Assembly (NCBI RefSeq): GCF_003031585.1 | Contig: NZ_PWAA01000042.1 | Coordinates: 1-64,000 of the forward strand | Direction: 5' to 3' | DNA: 64,000 bases | Source of the DNA: Thalassobius sp. I31.1 | GTDB lineage: Bacteria; Pseudomonadota; Alphaproteobacteria; Rhodobacterales; Rhodobacteraceae | Shown: in pieces, positions 10,060 through 16,958 of the stretch | How the letters are laid out: every line of letters starts with the position of its first letter | How positions within the stretch are numbered: position 1 is the stretch's first letter | Position numbers and translations under genes: made by a program | The notes under the pieces: generated by a model | What the model was told of the DNA's origin: nothing | Seen by the model: the letters and a program-made list of their open reading frames with translations, nothing else | Databases searched by the model: none

Positions 10060-11016
10060 CTATGGCATGTCTACACGACGCATCTGGTAAAAACGCCGGA
10101 TTGCATTTATCTGCTTAATTCTTCTGGCGGTGTAAACAGGTGTGACAATAAACATGGAAAGGCCGATCAAAAACCAGGTTGAAAGCCAGGTTCCGGATCC
10201 GGGCACAGGCACAAGTTCATCTAATAATCCGCTCAGCGCGCAGATAAACAAGCCTTGAACTGAAATGAACAAAGGGACTTGCAATTGTGGGGCGGAAGTG
10301 TTCGGGCGTTTTAGCCCTGCCTGGCTTTCTGCATTAATGCTCAGGTCTCCGATAGCCAGCAGAATATATTCGGCATCACTCAGGTGGGTCCAGACGGTTG
10401 GCTGTTTACGATAGCTGCCGTTGATGACCAGGCCTTTAATTACGGATTCAAAAACGGCGGTGGTGCCATGTGCCTGAATCTTTGCCATCCGCAGGGGCAA
10501 CTCTTCAAAGGGTGCTATCACCATTTCCGGCGCCCAGTGTCCGGGGATTTGCAGGGGCAAAGCCTTTGATCCTGCCTGGTCAAGTTGGCGCATTGTACAG
10601 TGAATGGCTTCACTTGCTATGATGTGAATACGGGCTTTTTGCGTCAATGGGTTGGCGAACTGAAGTGGGTCGGTTTGCAGGTGCAGCTTGGCGATGCGTA
10701 CGGCCTCTTTGTTGCGGTTCAGGCCATAGTACACAAATATATAGCCGTACAGTGGGGCCAGAAGGACTGCGGTGAGAATGAGCGCAACATGGCCTGTGAT
10801 AAGGAGGACGCCCAGCATGAATGAAGTAACCAGCAGGAAAAGGCCCAGAGCTGCACGCACAGACAAGAGTTGAGCATAAATGTCTATCCGGCGTTGGTGC
10901 AAAGCATCCCGGACCCAGGCGTTTTCTGCGTCAGATAGTGGCTGGTCTGCGTGGATCAGATCGGGGTTGTTCAAAGGGTGCAGTGGGGGCGGAAGATTGT
11001 AAGTATAGCGAACCAT
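10060..11016 (-). CDS. Membrane protein of unknown function
   Basis: I do not recognise the family. The 318-residue product has a soluble N-terminus of about 50 residues, a pair of membrane segments (about 54-75 and 78-99), a soluble middle of about 140 residues, and a second pair of membrane segments (about 243-264 and 276-298) followed by a basic tail. The layout is that of a small integral membrane protein with one large domain between two hairpins. It reads away from the pit gene and is separated from it by a strong hairpin. Its leader carries a 17-bp direct repeat that duplicates the ribosome-binding region. Confidence 0.75.
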   Translation of the reverse strand: MVRYTYNLPPPLHPLNNPDLIHADQPLSDAENAWVRDALHQRRIDIYAQLLSVRAALGLFLLVTSFMLGVLLITGHVALILTAVLLAPLYGYIFVYYGLNRNKEAVRIAKLHLQTDPLQFANPLTQKARIHIIASEAIHCTMRQLDQAGSKALPLQIPGHWAPEMVIAPFEELPLRMAKIQAHGTTAVFESVIKGLVINGSYRKQPTVWTHLSDAEYILLAIGDLSINAESQAGLKRPNTSAPQLQVPLFISVQGLFICALSGLLDELVPVPGSGTWLSTWFLIGLSMFIVTPVYTARRIKQINAIRRFYQMRRVDMP

Positions 11017-11017
11017 G

Positions 11018-11053
11018 AAATCTAACCTGAAATAACAAATCTAACCTGAAATA
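11018..11053. repeat. Two-copy 17-bp direct repeat in a leader
   Basis: AAATCTAACCTGAAATA occurs at 11018 and again at 11037, a 19-bp period. On the minus strand each copy supplies a CAGGTTAGAT stretch before the ATG of the membrane-protein gene, so a tandem duplication has copied the possible ribosome-binding region. Confidence 0.7.
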
Positions 11054-11083
11054 TAAAGGGCGGGAACATGTCCCGCCCTTTAT
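11053..11083. terminator. Strong terminator hairpin after pit
   Basis: Arms AAAGGGCGGGA / TCCCGCCCTTT pair perfectly over 11 bp (13 with flanking A-T pairs) around a 5-nt loop. It sits 4 bp past the pit stop. The A/T-ended stem could work on both strands. Confidence 0.8.
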
Positions 11084-11086
11084 TGT

Positions 11087-12577
11087 TTATCCAGCGAAGG
11101 TGATCAACCCGAAGAAGATCACCGCGGACAGGATCGCTGCGGCTGGGACCGTGATGACCCAGGCGGCGATGATTGTCATGAAGTGTGAACGACGTACCAG
11201 TTTGCGACGTGCGCGTTCCTCGCGTGTCAGCGCAGGGCGATCAGGCATTTCGCGGCGGGCTTTTTTCAGGCGACGTTCTGCATCCCATTCGCGGAAGAAA
11301 CCCACACCAAACACACCACCAACGGCAATATGCGTGGAGCTGACGGGCAGGCCAAGCCAGCTGGCGACAATCACAGTGATCGCAGCAGACAAAGCGACAC
11401 AATAGGCACGCATAGGGTTCAGCTTGGTGATCTGACCGCCAACCATGCGGATCAGTTTCGGGCCAAACAGGAACAGACCAAAGGAAATCCCCAGTGCCCC
11501 AATCACCATCACCCAAATAGGGATGCTGACGGCGGCAGTGAAATCACCGGATTGCGATGCCTGAACGATTGCAGCCAGTGGACCAACCGCGTTGGCAACA
11601 TCGTTTGCGCCATGGGCAAAGCTGAGCATGGCCGCGGATACGATCAGTGGGATTGCGAACAAAACCTTCAGAGATTTGTTGCGGTTTTCCAGGCCCTCAG
11701 ATTGCTTTTTGATCACAGGGATCATGATTGCCCAGGTTGCGGCACCAAGGGCCAGACCGATCAGAAGGGAGGTTTGCAGATCAATCTTGATGATCTTCTT
11801 AAGGCCCTTCACCGACAGATAAGCTGCAAATGCACCGGCCATAATAGCAACCAGCACAGGCACCCATTTGCGTGCCGCTGCGATTTTGTCGTCCTGATAG
11901 ATGATGCGGGATTTGATCAAAGCCAGGAAGCCAGCTGCAATCAAACCACCCAACACAGGTGAGATCACCCAGCTGGCTGCGATTTTACCCATGGTCGGCC
12001 AGTTTACGGCTGCGAAACCTGCAGCGGCAATCCCTGCGCCCATCACACCACCAACCACGGAATGTGTGGTGGATACCGGTGCGCCAACCCAGGTGGCAAG
12101 GTTCACCCAAAGCGCCGCGGCCAATAGGGCTGCCATCATCGCCCAGATGAAGGTGGATGCATCGCCCATGCTTTCAGGTGCAATAATGCCCTTGGCGATG
12201 GTAGAAACAACATCACCACCTGCGATCAAAGCGCCAGCACTTTCAAAGATAACAGCGATCAGAATTGCGCCGCCCATGGTCAGGGCATTTGCCCCCACGG
12301 CCGGACCCATATTGTTGGCAACGTCATTTGCGCCAATGTTCAGTGCCATATAGGCACCAAAACAAGCTGCAATCACAACAATGGCGGTGTTGCCCCCGTC
12401 TGTTCCGAAGAACAGAACGGCAAACAGGCCGGCCAGCATGATGAAGACAAAGGCCAGGCCGGGACCAACCAGGGGGCGGGTCATATAGCCGGTGGCGCTT
12501 TCAAGATTGGAATAACGGGCCAGATCGCGATCCAGCGTTTCAAGATGACGGGCGTCATCACTCTTTTGGTCACCCAT
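11087..12577 (-). CDS. pit: PiT-family inorganic phosphate transporter
   Basis: Low-affinity, cation-coupled phosphate permease of the inner membrane, 496 residues. The PiT signature GANDVAN occurs twice (GANDVANNMGPAVGA in the first half and GANDVANAVGPLAAI in the second), reflecting the family's internal duplication. Long hydrophobic segments flank both, with a basic cytoplasmic stretch near the C-terminus. Start ATG 12575-12577 has GAGGAT upstream; the frame extends 16 codons further without support. No phoU-like gene adjoins. A near-consensus Pho box lies about 60 bp upstream. In Sinorhizobium meliloti pit is repressed by PhoB; the same is inferred here. Confidence 0.93.
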   Translation of the reverse strand: MGDQKSDDARHLETLDRDLARYSNLESATGYMTRPLVGPGLAFVFIMLAGLFAVLFFGTDGGNTAIVVIAACFGAYMALNIGANDVANNMGPAVGANALTMGGAILIAVIFESAGALIAGGDVVSTIAKGIIAPESMGDASTFIWAMMAALLAAALWVNLATWVGAPVSTTHSVVGGVMGAGIAAAGFAAVNWPTMGKIAASWVISPVLGGLIAAGFLALIKSRIIYQDDKIAAARKWVPVLVAIMAGAFAAYLSVKGLKKIIKIDLQTSLLIGLALGAATWAIMIPVIKKQSEGLENRNKSLKVLFAIPLIVSAAMLSFAHGANDVANAVGPLAAIVQASQSGDFTAAVSIPIWVMVIGALGISFGLFLFGPKLIRMVGGQITKLNPMRAYCVALSAAITVIVASWLGLPVSSTHIAVGGVFGVGFFREWDAERRLKKARREMPDRPALTREERARRKLVRRSHFMTIIAAWVITVPAAAILSAVIFFGLITFAG

Positions 12578-12637
12578 GAGAAAATCCTCGCAAAACTCAG
12601 GGCCGTTATTCACGTCTGAGCGCATGGTGCAAGGATT

Positions 12638-12655
12638 CTGTCATGAATCTGTTAC
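12638..12655 (+). promoter_or_regulatory. Pho box upstream of pit
   Basis: CTGTCAT-GAAT-CTGTTAC matches the 18-bp PhoB consensus (two CTGTCAT-like heptamers, 11-bp period) at 12 of 14 half-site positions, with a weaker third TTGTCGT at 12659. It lies 60-80 bp before the pit start and reads opposite to pit. It also lies just beyond the terminator of the CcsR-like array. Confidence 0.7.
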
Positions 12656-12685
12656 AAATTGTCGTGGATGTTACAGAATAAAAAA

Positions 12686-12721
12686 ACGGCGGCGCCCGGG
12701 AGGAGGAGTGGGCGCCGCCGT
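12686..12721 (-). ncRNA. CcsR/cuckoo-type hairpin 6, also the array terminator
   Basis: Perfect 12-bp GC-rich stem (12686-12697 with 12710-12721) whose 12-nt loop on the minus strand reads ACTCCTCCTCCC. A run of seven A on the plus strand (12680-12686) gives the U-tract, so this hairpin both presents the motif and ends transcription of the DUF1127-RNA unit. Confidence 0.8.
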
Positions 12722-12728
12722 TATTATA

Positions 12729-12760
12729 AACCCGGACTAAAGGGAGGAGGCGTCCGGGTT
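12729..12760 (-). ncRNA. CcsR/cuckoo-type hairpin 5
   Basis: Perfect 9-bp stem AACCCGGAC / GTCCGGGTT with a 14-nt loop that on the minus strand reads GCCTCCTCCCTTTA, containing CUCCUCCC-like CCTCCTCCC. Confidence 0.75.
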
Positions 12761-12763
12761 ATG

Positions 12764-12802
12764 AGACCATCCGCGCAAAGGGAGGAGAAGCGCATCTGGT
12801 CT
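12764..12802 (-). ncRNA. CcsR/cuckoo-type hairpin 4
   Basis: Stem of 6 bp (AGACCA / TGGTCT), a 3x3 internal loop and 4 bp (GCGC / GCGC); the apical loop on the minus strand reads TTCTCCTCCCTTT with the full CTCCTCCC motif. Confidence 0.75.
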
Positions 12803-12810
12803 TTTAGATC

Positions 12811-12830
12811 AGGCCAAGGGAGGAAGGCCT
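12811..12830 (-). ncRNA. CcsR/cuckoo-type hairpin 3 (short stem)
   Basis: Only 5 bp (AGGCC / GGCCT) around a 10-nt loop, minus strand TTCCTCCCTT. It is the weakest stem and has the shortened motif CCTCCC. Confidence 0.6.
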
Positions 12831-12864
12831 TCACTTTACGTTGCACCGGTTGGTGCGAAAAATT

Positions 12865-12898
12865 GCGACCGCTTTGGGGAGGAAATCAAAGAAGTCGC
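12865..12898 (-). ncRNA. CcsR/cuckoo-type hairpin 2
   Basis: Two stem segments, GCGAC / GTCGC and CTTTG / CAAAG, separated by a 2x2 mismatch; 10-nt loop on the minus strand ATTTCCTCCC. Between hairpins 2 and 3 a small stem GCACC / GGTGC (12843-12856) lacks the motif. Confidence 0.7.
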
Positions 12899-12901
12899 GC
12901 A

Positions 12902-12931
12902 GTCAGGGTTAAGGGAGGAGAAAACCCTGAC
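12902..12931 (-). ncRNA. CcsR/cuckoo-type hairpin 1, 8 bp after the DUF1127 stop
   Basis: Perfect 9-bp stem GTCAGGGTT / AACCCTGAC; 12-nt loop on the minus strand TTCTCCTCCCTT with CTCCTCCC. It starts 8 bp past the DUF1127 stop codon, so it must be co-transcribed with that gene unless a hidden promoter intervenes. Confidence 0.8.
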
Positions 12932-12939
12932 CGTATCTC

Positions 12940-13152
12940 TTAGTGGCCGTAAACAGATTCACGTGCGATGGCAGGGATGCCGGCACGGGAAAGGCCCAGG
13001 TCTGCCAGCTCGCGGCTGGACAGTTTGTTCAGTTCGCGTACAGTTTGTTTGTACAGGCGACGGTTCGCAAAGCCCTCAGCGATACGGGCAGTAAAGCCCT
13101 GGATGCCAGAGGTCGCGTTTGCGGAGAATACTGTTGTGTTAGCGTATGCCAT
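12940..13152 (-). CDS. DUF1127 small protein (CcaF1-like)
   Basis: A 70-residue basic protein with a C-terminal DUF1127 segment: RRLYKQTVRELNKLSSRELADLGLSRA. In Rhodobacter sphaeroides the DUF1127 protein CcaF1 (RSP_6037) binds RNA and acts in maturation of the CcsR RNAs transcribed downstream of it. The same arrangement is seen here, with six CUCCUCCC-type hairpins beginning 8 bp after the stop. Start ATG 13150-13152 has GAAGGAAAAG before it; the in-frame extension upstream is non-coding in look. A heat-shock-type promoter lies about 60-90 bp upstream. The role is inferred from family and context. Confidence 0.9.
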   Translation of the reverse strand: MAYANTTVFSANATSGIQGFTARIAEGFANRRLYKQTVRELNKLSSRELADLGLSRAGIPAIARESVYGH

Positions 13153-13211
13153 GATCTTTTCCTTCGTGGTTGGGCGGCACCGGATTGTGTCCGCCGCTTG
13201 GTGTTGATGGG

Positions 13212-13240
13212 AAAATAGGGTTTCGCTGCGAATGCACAAC
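13212..13240 (-). promoter_or_regulatory. RpoH-type promoter of the DUF1127/CcsR-like unit
   Basis: On the minus strand GTTGTGC is followed after 13 nt by CCCTATTTT. This resembles the sigma-32 pattern CTTGAAA-N11-16-CCCCATNT and would start transcription about 50 nt before the DUF1127 ATG. In R. sphaeroides the equivalent operon depends on RpoHI/RpoHII. Confidence 0.55.
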
Positions 13241-13405
13241 TGGCCAAATCATCAATGCCGCTATGCAGCAAATGCATGGCTAATGACCTGAACGTAAAGG
13301 TGATGTAACAAAGCCGCGCAGTGGCAGTATCAAACGGTGGTAAAGCGCTGTTTTCCAGGGCAAAAGGTTACAAAGAAGACATATCCCTGAGGAGGGCCTC
13401 ACCCG

Positions 13406-14482
13406 ATGAGTGATCAAAAAACGATTCTTGCAGAACTTGCGCGCGTTCAACTGCCCGATGGTGGCAATCTGGTGAGTCGCGATCTTATTCGTGCCCTGTC
13501 CGTTGACGCAGGGCAGGTGCGCTTTGTGATTGAGGCGGATGATGCCGATATGGCCGCAAAGATGGAACCGATCCGGAAAGCGGCGGAAGATCTGGTGAAA
13601 GCACTGCCCGGTGTGGATGTGGCATCTGTGGTGCTGACGGCCCATGGCCCGGCTGCACCTGCGAAATCTCAGACGCCACCAGATCTGAAGATCGGTCGTC
13701 ATCCGACAAAGCAGGATGGCCCTGCTGGTGTGCCCGGCGTTGATCACATTATTGTCGTGGCCTCTGGTAAAGGCGGCGTGGGGAAATCCACTGTTTCGTC
13801 AAACCTTGCCGTGGCTCTGGCAAAGCAGGGGCGTAAAGTTGGCTTGCTTGATGCTGATATCTACGGCCCGTCGCAGCCGCGCATGATGGGGGTGAACAAA
13901 CGCCCCGCCAGCCCGGACGGTAAAACCATCATCCCGCTGCAGGCCCATGGGGTAACAGTGATGTCCATCGGCCTGATGGTGGAAGAAGATAAAGCCATTG
14001 TCTGGCGGGGCCCGATGTTGATGGGCGCGCTGCAACAGATGCTGGGGCAGGTGGAGTGGGGTAAGCTTGATGTGCTGATCCTCGATTTGCCGCCAGGTAC
14101 CGGTGATGTGCAGCTGACCTTGTGCCAGAAAACCAAACTTGACGGTGCGGTTGTGGTGTCCACGCCGCAGGATGTAGCGTTGCTGGATGCGCGTCGGGCG
14201 CTGGATATGTTCGACACATTGAACACACCGGTGATTGGTCTGGTTGAAAACATGTCGGCCTTCCATTGTCCGAACTGTGGCCATGAAAGCCATATCTTCG
14301 GTCATGGCGGCGTGAGGGATGAGGCTGCGAAAATCGGTGTGCCCTTCCTTGGGGCGCTGCCGATTGATCTGGATACGCGTCTGGCTGGTGACAGCGGTAC
14401 GCCGGTTGCAGCCGGCGATGGCCCTGCGGCGCAGGCCTATGCCGAGTTGGCAGCAAAGCTGATCGCGGCAGATACAGCCTGA
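13406..14482 (+). CDS. apbC: Mrp/ApbC-family Fe-S cluster carrier ATPase
   Basis: Cytosolic P-loop ATPase that carries Fe-S clusters to apoproteins, 358 residues. An N-terminal MIP18-like domain (about 1-85) is followed by the Mrp ATPase core with the deviant Walker A motif KGGVGKST (about 120-127), DADIYGPSQPRM, DLPPGTGD, and a C-terminal CPNC pair that would bind the bridging cluster. Full length and typical for alphaproteobacteria. GAGGAGGG stands 13-20 bp before the ATG. Transcribed alone; a hairpin terminator follows. Confidence 0.94.
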   Translation: MSDQKTILAELARVQLPDGGNLVSRDLIRALSVDAGQVRFVIEADDADMAAKMEPIRKAAEDLVKALPGVDVASVVLTAHGPAAPAKSQTPPDLKIGRHPTKQDGPAGVPGVDHIIVVASGKGGVGKSTVSSNLAVALAKQGRKVGLLDADIYGPSQPRMMGVNKRPASPDGKTIIPLQAHGVTVMSIGLMVEEDKAIVWRGPMLMGALQQMLGQVEWGKLDVLILDLPPGTGDVQLTLCQKTKLDGAVVVSTPQDVALLDARRALDMFDTLNTPVIGLVENMSAFHCPNCGHESHIFGHGGVRDEAAKIGVPFLGALPIDLDTRLAGDSGTPVAAGDGPAAQAYAELAAKLIAADTA

Positions 14483-14526
14483 ATCGATCCGGCCTTGTGA
14501 GGCTGGCAGGCATTGGGCAATAGTTA

Positions 14527-14664
14527 TGGGAATTCATGGGCGCGCCGGTTTCTGACCGGCGCGTTTGCTTTGGGAATGCATGGGAAGTCTGTCGGAAATC
14601 ACGAAAATCCACGTATTTTTTGGTTTGCGGGGAAGGTTTGGGAAAATTTTGGGCAAACATGGGA
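14527..14664 (+). promoter_or_regulatory. Cluster of seven TGGG MraZ-type boxes
   Basis: TGGGA/C pentamers begin at 14527, 14537, 14571, 14581, 14639, 14650 and 14660. Spacing within each group is 10 bp (once 11 bp). The transcription factor MraZ is known to bind direct TGGGN repeats separated by 5 bp. The boxes lie 430-570 bp before mraZ, on the far side of the UpsM-like leader, which places them near a leader promoter. Confidence 0.65.
14541..14567 (+). terminator. Terminator after apbC
   Basis: Perfect 9-bp stem CGCGCCGGT / ACCGGCGCG, 5-nt loop, followed by TTTGCTTT. It lies between the first two groups of MraZ boxes. Confidence 0.75.
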
Positions 14665-14784
14665 AAAAACTTAGCCACTACATCTGGTGTGTTGTGATCG
14701 GATGTTTCGCCACAATCTGTGTTTCCTGGGGGCTTTTTTACTGATTTTGGCGATTTTTTGCCTTGTGCCCCATCTATGGGACCG

Positions 14785-15031
14785 TAAAAAACTATTGATT
14801 TCCATAAATTCCCATGGCATCCCTAATGGCAGATGGACGGGAATTAAGGGGCAGCAAGACCCCATGAACACCAAGAGCAGGTTTCATACAGGCGCTCGTT
14901 TCATCGAAAAACAAGAGATCCGGCGCGTGAGCGAGCAGACATCCCCCGATGGCACGCGTAGCTGGGCTTCCCCACAAAGTGGGAATCAGAGCGGCAGGTT
15001 GAGCAGTGGCAGCAGCTCAACCTGCCGTTTT
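14785..15031 (+). ncRNA. upsM: UpsM-like sRNA in the dcw leader; 5' end approximate
   Basis: In Rhodobacter sphaeroides the mraZ transcript has a long 5' leader from which the abundant sRNA UpsM is made by partial termination. Here 611 bp without a convincing gene precede mraZ, and a strong 13-bp terminator hairpin (14992-15004 with 15015-15027) followed by TTTT lies about 60 bp before mraZ. The 3' end near 15031 is well supported. The 5' end is a guess from a weak promoter, TTGGCG at 14747 with CATCTA 18 bp later. A smaller hairpin TTCCC / GGGAA lies at 14968-14985. No sequence alignment was possible. Confidence 0.6.
14992..15030 (+). terminator. Leader terminator before mraZ
   Basis: CGGCAGGTTGAGC pairs perfectly with GCTCAACCTGCCG around a 10-nt loop and is followed by TTTT. 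The mraZ start is only 64 bp downstream. Readthrough of this element would set dcw expression from an upstream promoter. Confidence 0.8.
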
Positions 15032-15093
15032 ACTTCAGGGGGCAGATTTTTGACCGATTGCGGTCAGGGGACATTTAAACAGGAGCCGCAACA

Positions 15094-15594
15094 GTGGTCC
15101 GCAGGTTCAGAGGCGAAAGCCACCATAAGGTGGATACGAAGGGCAGGGTGTCTATCCCGGCCTCTTTTCGCCGTGTGCTTGAATCAGGGGATCCGAACTG
15201 GACTGAAGGCCTGAACCCTGAACTTGTAATCGTTTATGGTTCTGACAAACGTCAGTACCTGGAATGTTTCACCATGGAAGCGATTGATGATGTGGAACGC
15301 CGCATCGAAAAGCTGCCCCGTGGTGACAAGCGTCGCAAAGCCTTGCAGCGTCTTTATAACACACAATCGATCCTGACGTCTGTTGATGAAACCGGCCGTC
15401 TCGTGCTGTCTGCAAAGCTGCGCGACAAGCTTGATCTGGCAGGCATGGCATTTTTTGCCGGGAACGGTGACACGTTTGAGATCTGGAAGCCTGAGACATA
15501 TGATGTCGAGATGGATGCGGATCTGGAAGCTGATGATGATTTTGATCCGGAGGCCGATGCCTCGGTCTATCTGGATGGTGAAGAGGGGCTGTAA
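15094..15594 (+). CDS. mraZ: MraZ, dcw cluster transcriptional repressor
   Basis: First gene of the division and cell-wall cluster; an AbrB-like DNA-binding protein that represses its own operon through TGGGN repeats. It has 166 residues, with the two conserved segments DTKGRVSIPASFR and DETGRLVLSAKLRDKLDL, and an acidic C-terminal tail of about 25 residues. The start is GTG 15094 with AGGAG nine bases before it. rsmH begins 3 bp after the stop. Candidate boxes lie upstream at 14527-14664. Confidence 0.96.
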   Translation: MVRRFRGESHHKVDTKGRVSIPASFRRVLESGDPNWTEGLNPELVIVYGSDKRQYLECFTMEAIDDVERRIEKLPRGDKRRKALQRLYNTQSILTSVDETGRLVLSAKLRDKLDLAGMAFFAGNGDTFEIWKPETYDVEMDADLEADDDFDPEADASVYLDGEEGL

Positions 15595-15597
15595 ACC

Positions 15598-16593
15598 ATG
15601 AGTGACACCCCGGAAAAGAAACCACATATTCCCGTATTATTAAGACCGCTTTTAAAGGCGGTTTCTCCTGTTTCAGGTGTCTGGCTGGATGGTACTTTCG
15701 GCGCGGGTGGTTATACGCGTGGCCTGCTTGAAGAGGGTGCGGATTGTGTGATCGGCGTGGATCGCGATCCGCTGGCGTTTGAAATGGCTGCACCCTGGGC
15801 CGGGGAATACGGTGATCGCCTGCGCATGGTGCCGGGTAACTTTGCGGATATGGATGCGCTTGCCGGCGAATTGCTGGACGGTGTTGTGCTGGATCTTGGC
15901 GTGTCTTCCATGCAGCTGGATCTTGCGGAACGTGGCTTTTCCTTCATGAAAGATGGCCCGCTTGATATGCGCATGAGCCAGGATGGCGTGTCTGCGGCGG
16001 ATGTGGTGAATTCCGCATCCGAGGCGGTGCTTGCGGATATTCTGTTTCAATACGGCGAAGAACGCCAGTCGCGTAAGATTGCCAAAGCGATCATCGCGGC
16101 GCGGGCTGAGGCACCCTTTGAAAGCACGCTGCAGCTGGCGGATCTGATTGAAAACACCCTGCCGCGCACAAAGCCCGGGCAAAGCCATGCGGCGACCCGC
16201 AGCTTTCAGGCCCTGCGCATTGCAGTGAATGATGAATTCGGCGCGCTGATTGCCGGGCTTGAGGCGGCCGAACGCGCGCTGAAACCTGGCGGGCAGCTGG
16301 CGGTTGTGACCTTCCATTCGCTGGAAGACCGCGTGGTGAAACGGTTCCTTGCGGCGCGTTGTTCCGCAGGTGGTGGTGGCAGTCGCCATGCGCCGCAGAC
16401 GGCGGATCGTAACCCGGAATTTACCCAGAAAATGCGCCGCGCGATCGGCCCGGATGATCAGGAACTGGAAGAAAACCCCCGTTCCCGCTCCGCACGGCTG
16501 CGGGTTGCAGAACGCACAGATGCAGTGCCTTCGCCCTTTGATCGCAAAGGAATGGGTCTGCCGAAACTCACGCTGGACGGAGGTGTGGTCTGA
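15598..16593 (+). CDS. rsmH: 16S rRNA (cytosine(1402)-N4)-methyltransferase
   Basis: SAM-dependent methylation of C1402 of 16S rRNA, 331 residues, formerly MraW. Visible motifs are the SAM site [24 protein letters not shown], and the family region [15 protein letters not shown] with [13 protein letters not shown] near the C-terminus. The C-terminal tail [13 protein letters not shown] is typical of alphaproteobacteria. The stop overlaps the ftsL start by one base (TGATG). Confidence 0.97.
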   Translation: MSDTPEKKPHIPVLLRPLLKAVSPVSGVWLDGTFGAGGYTRGLLEEGADCVIGVDRDPLAFEMAAPWAGEYGDRLRMVPGNFADMDALAGELLDGVVLDLGVSSMQLDLAERGFSFMKDGPLDMRMSQDGVSAADVVNSASEAVLADILFQYGEERQSRKIAKAIIAARAEAPFESTLQLADLIENTLPRTKPGQSHAATRSFQALRIAVNDEFGALIAGLEAAERALKPGGQLAVVTFHSLEDRVVKRFLAARCSAGGGGSRHAPQTADRNPEFTQKMRRAIGPDDQELEENPRSRSARLRVAERTDAVPSPFDRKGMGLPKLTLDGGVV

Positions 16594-16958
16594 TGCGCAG
16601 TATTATGTTCCTGCTGACAGGTCTTGTGGTGATTGGTCTGGCCTTCTGGGCTTACCGCGAAAACTATCGCACCCAGGAAGTTGCCCGCGAAATCCGTACT
16701 TTGCAGCTTGAGATCGCGGAAACCCGGGGCGCTCTGGCTATTCTGAATGCGGAATGGGCTTATCTGAACCGCCCGGATCGTCTGCGTAATCTGGCCGAGC
16801 TGAACTTTGACAGCCTGGGGCTTTTGCCAATGAATGGCGGTCACTTTGTACAAGTTGATCAGGTCGCATGGCCGGCACCGGTCAGTGTGTTTGCGCAAAT
16901 TGAAAACCCTGTGGAAGTGCGGGGCATTCTGGATGATGCACAAGGGGTAAGCGAATGA
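16593..16958 (+). CDS. ftsL: Cell division protein FtsL
   Basis: Small bitopic divisome protein of 121 residues. A short N-terminus is followed by one membrane segment (about residues 4-20), then a heptad-like helix (VAREIRTLQLEIAETRGALAILNAEW) for pairing with FtsB, and a short periplasmic tail. The motif LNRPDRLRNLAE is characteristic of alphaproteobacterial FtsL. Identification rests on this motif, topology and position between rsmH and ftsI, with ATGA overlap to ftsI. Confidence 0.9.
   Translation: MRSIMFLLTGLVVIGLAFWAYRENYRTQEVAREIRTLQLEIAETRGALAILNAEWAYLNRPDRLRNLAELNFDSLGLLPMNGGHFVQVDQVAWPAPVSVFAQIENPVEVRGILDDAQGVSE

Noticed and set aside
14483-15093. RNase P RNA gene upstream of mraZ
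   Set aside because: I looked for the conserved GAGGAAAGTCC core on both strands and did not find it.
14687-15214. 175-residue frame on the plus strand before mraZ
   Set aside because: Runs over the terminator hairpin and into mraZ in another frame. Its first part is hydrophobic but the rest is not protein-like; the leader-RNA interpretation fits better.
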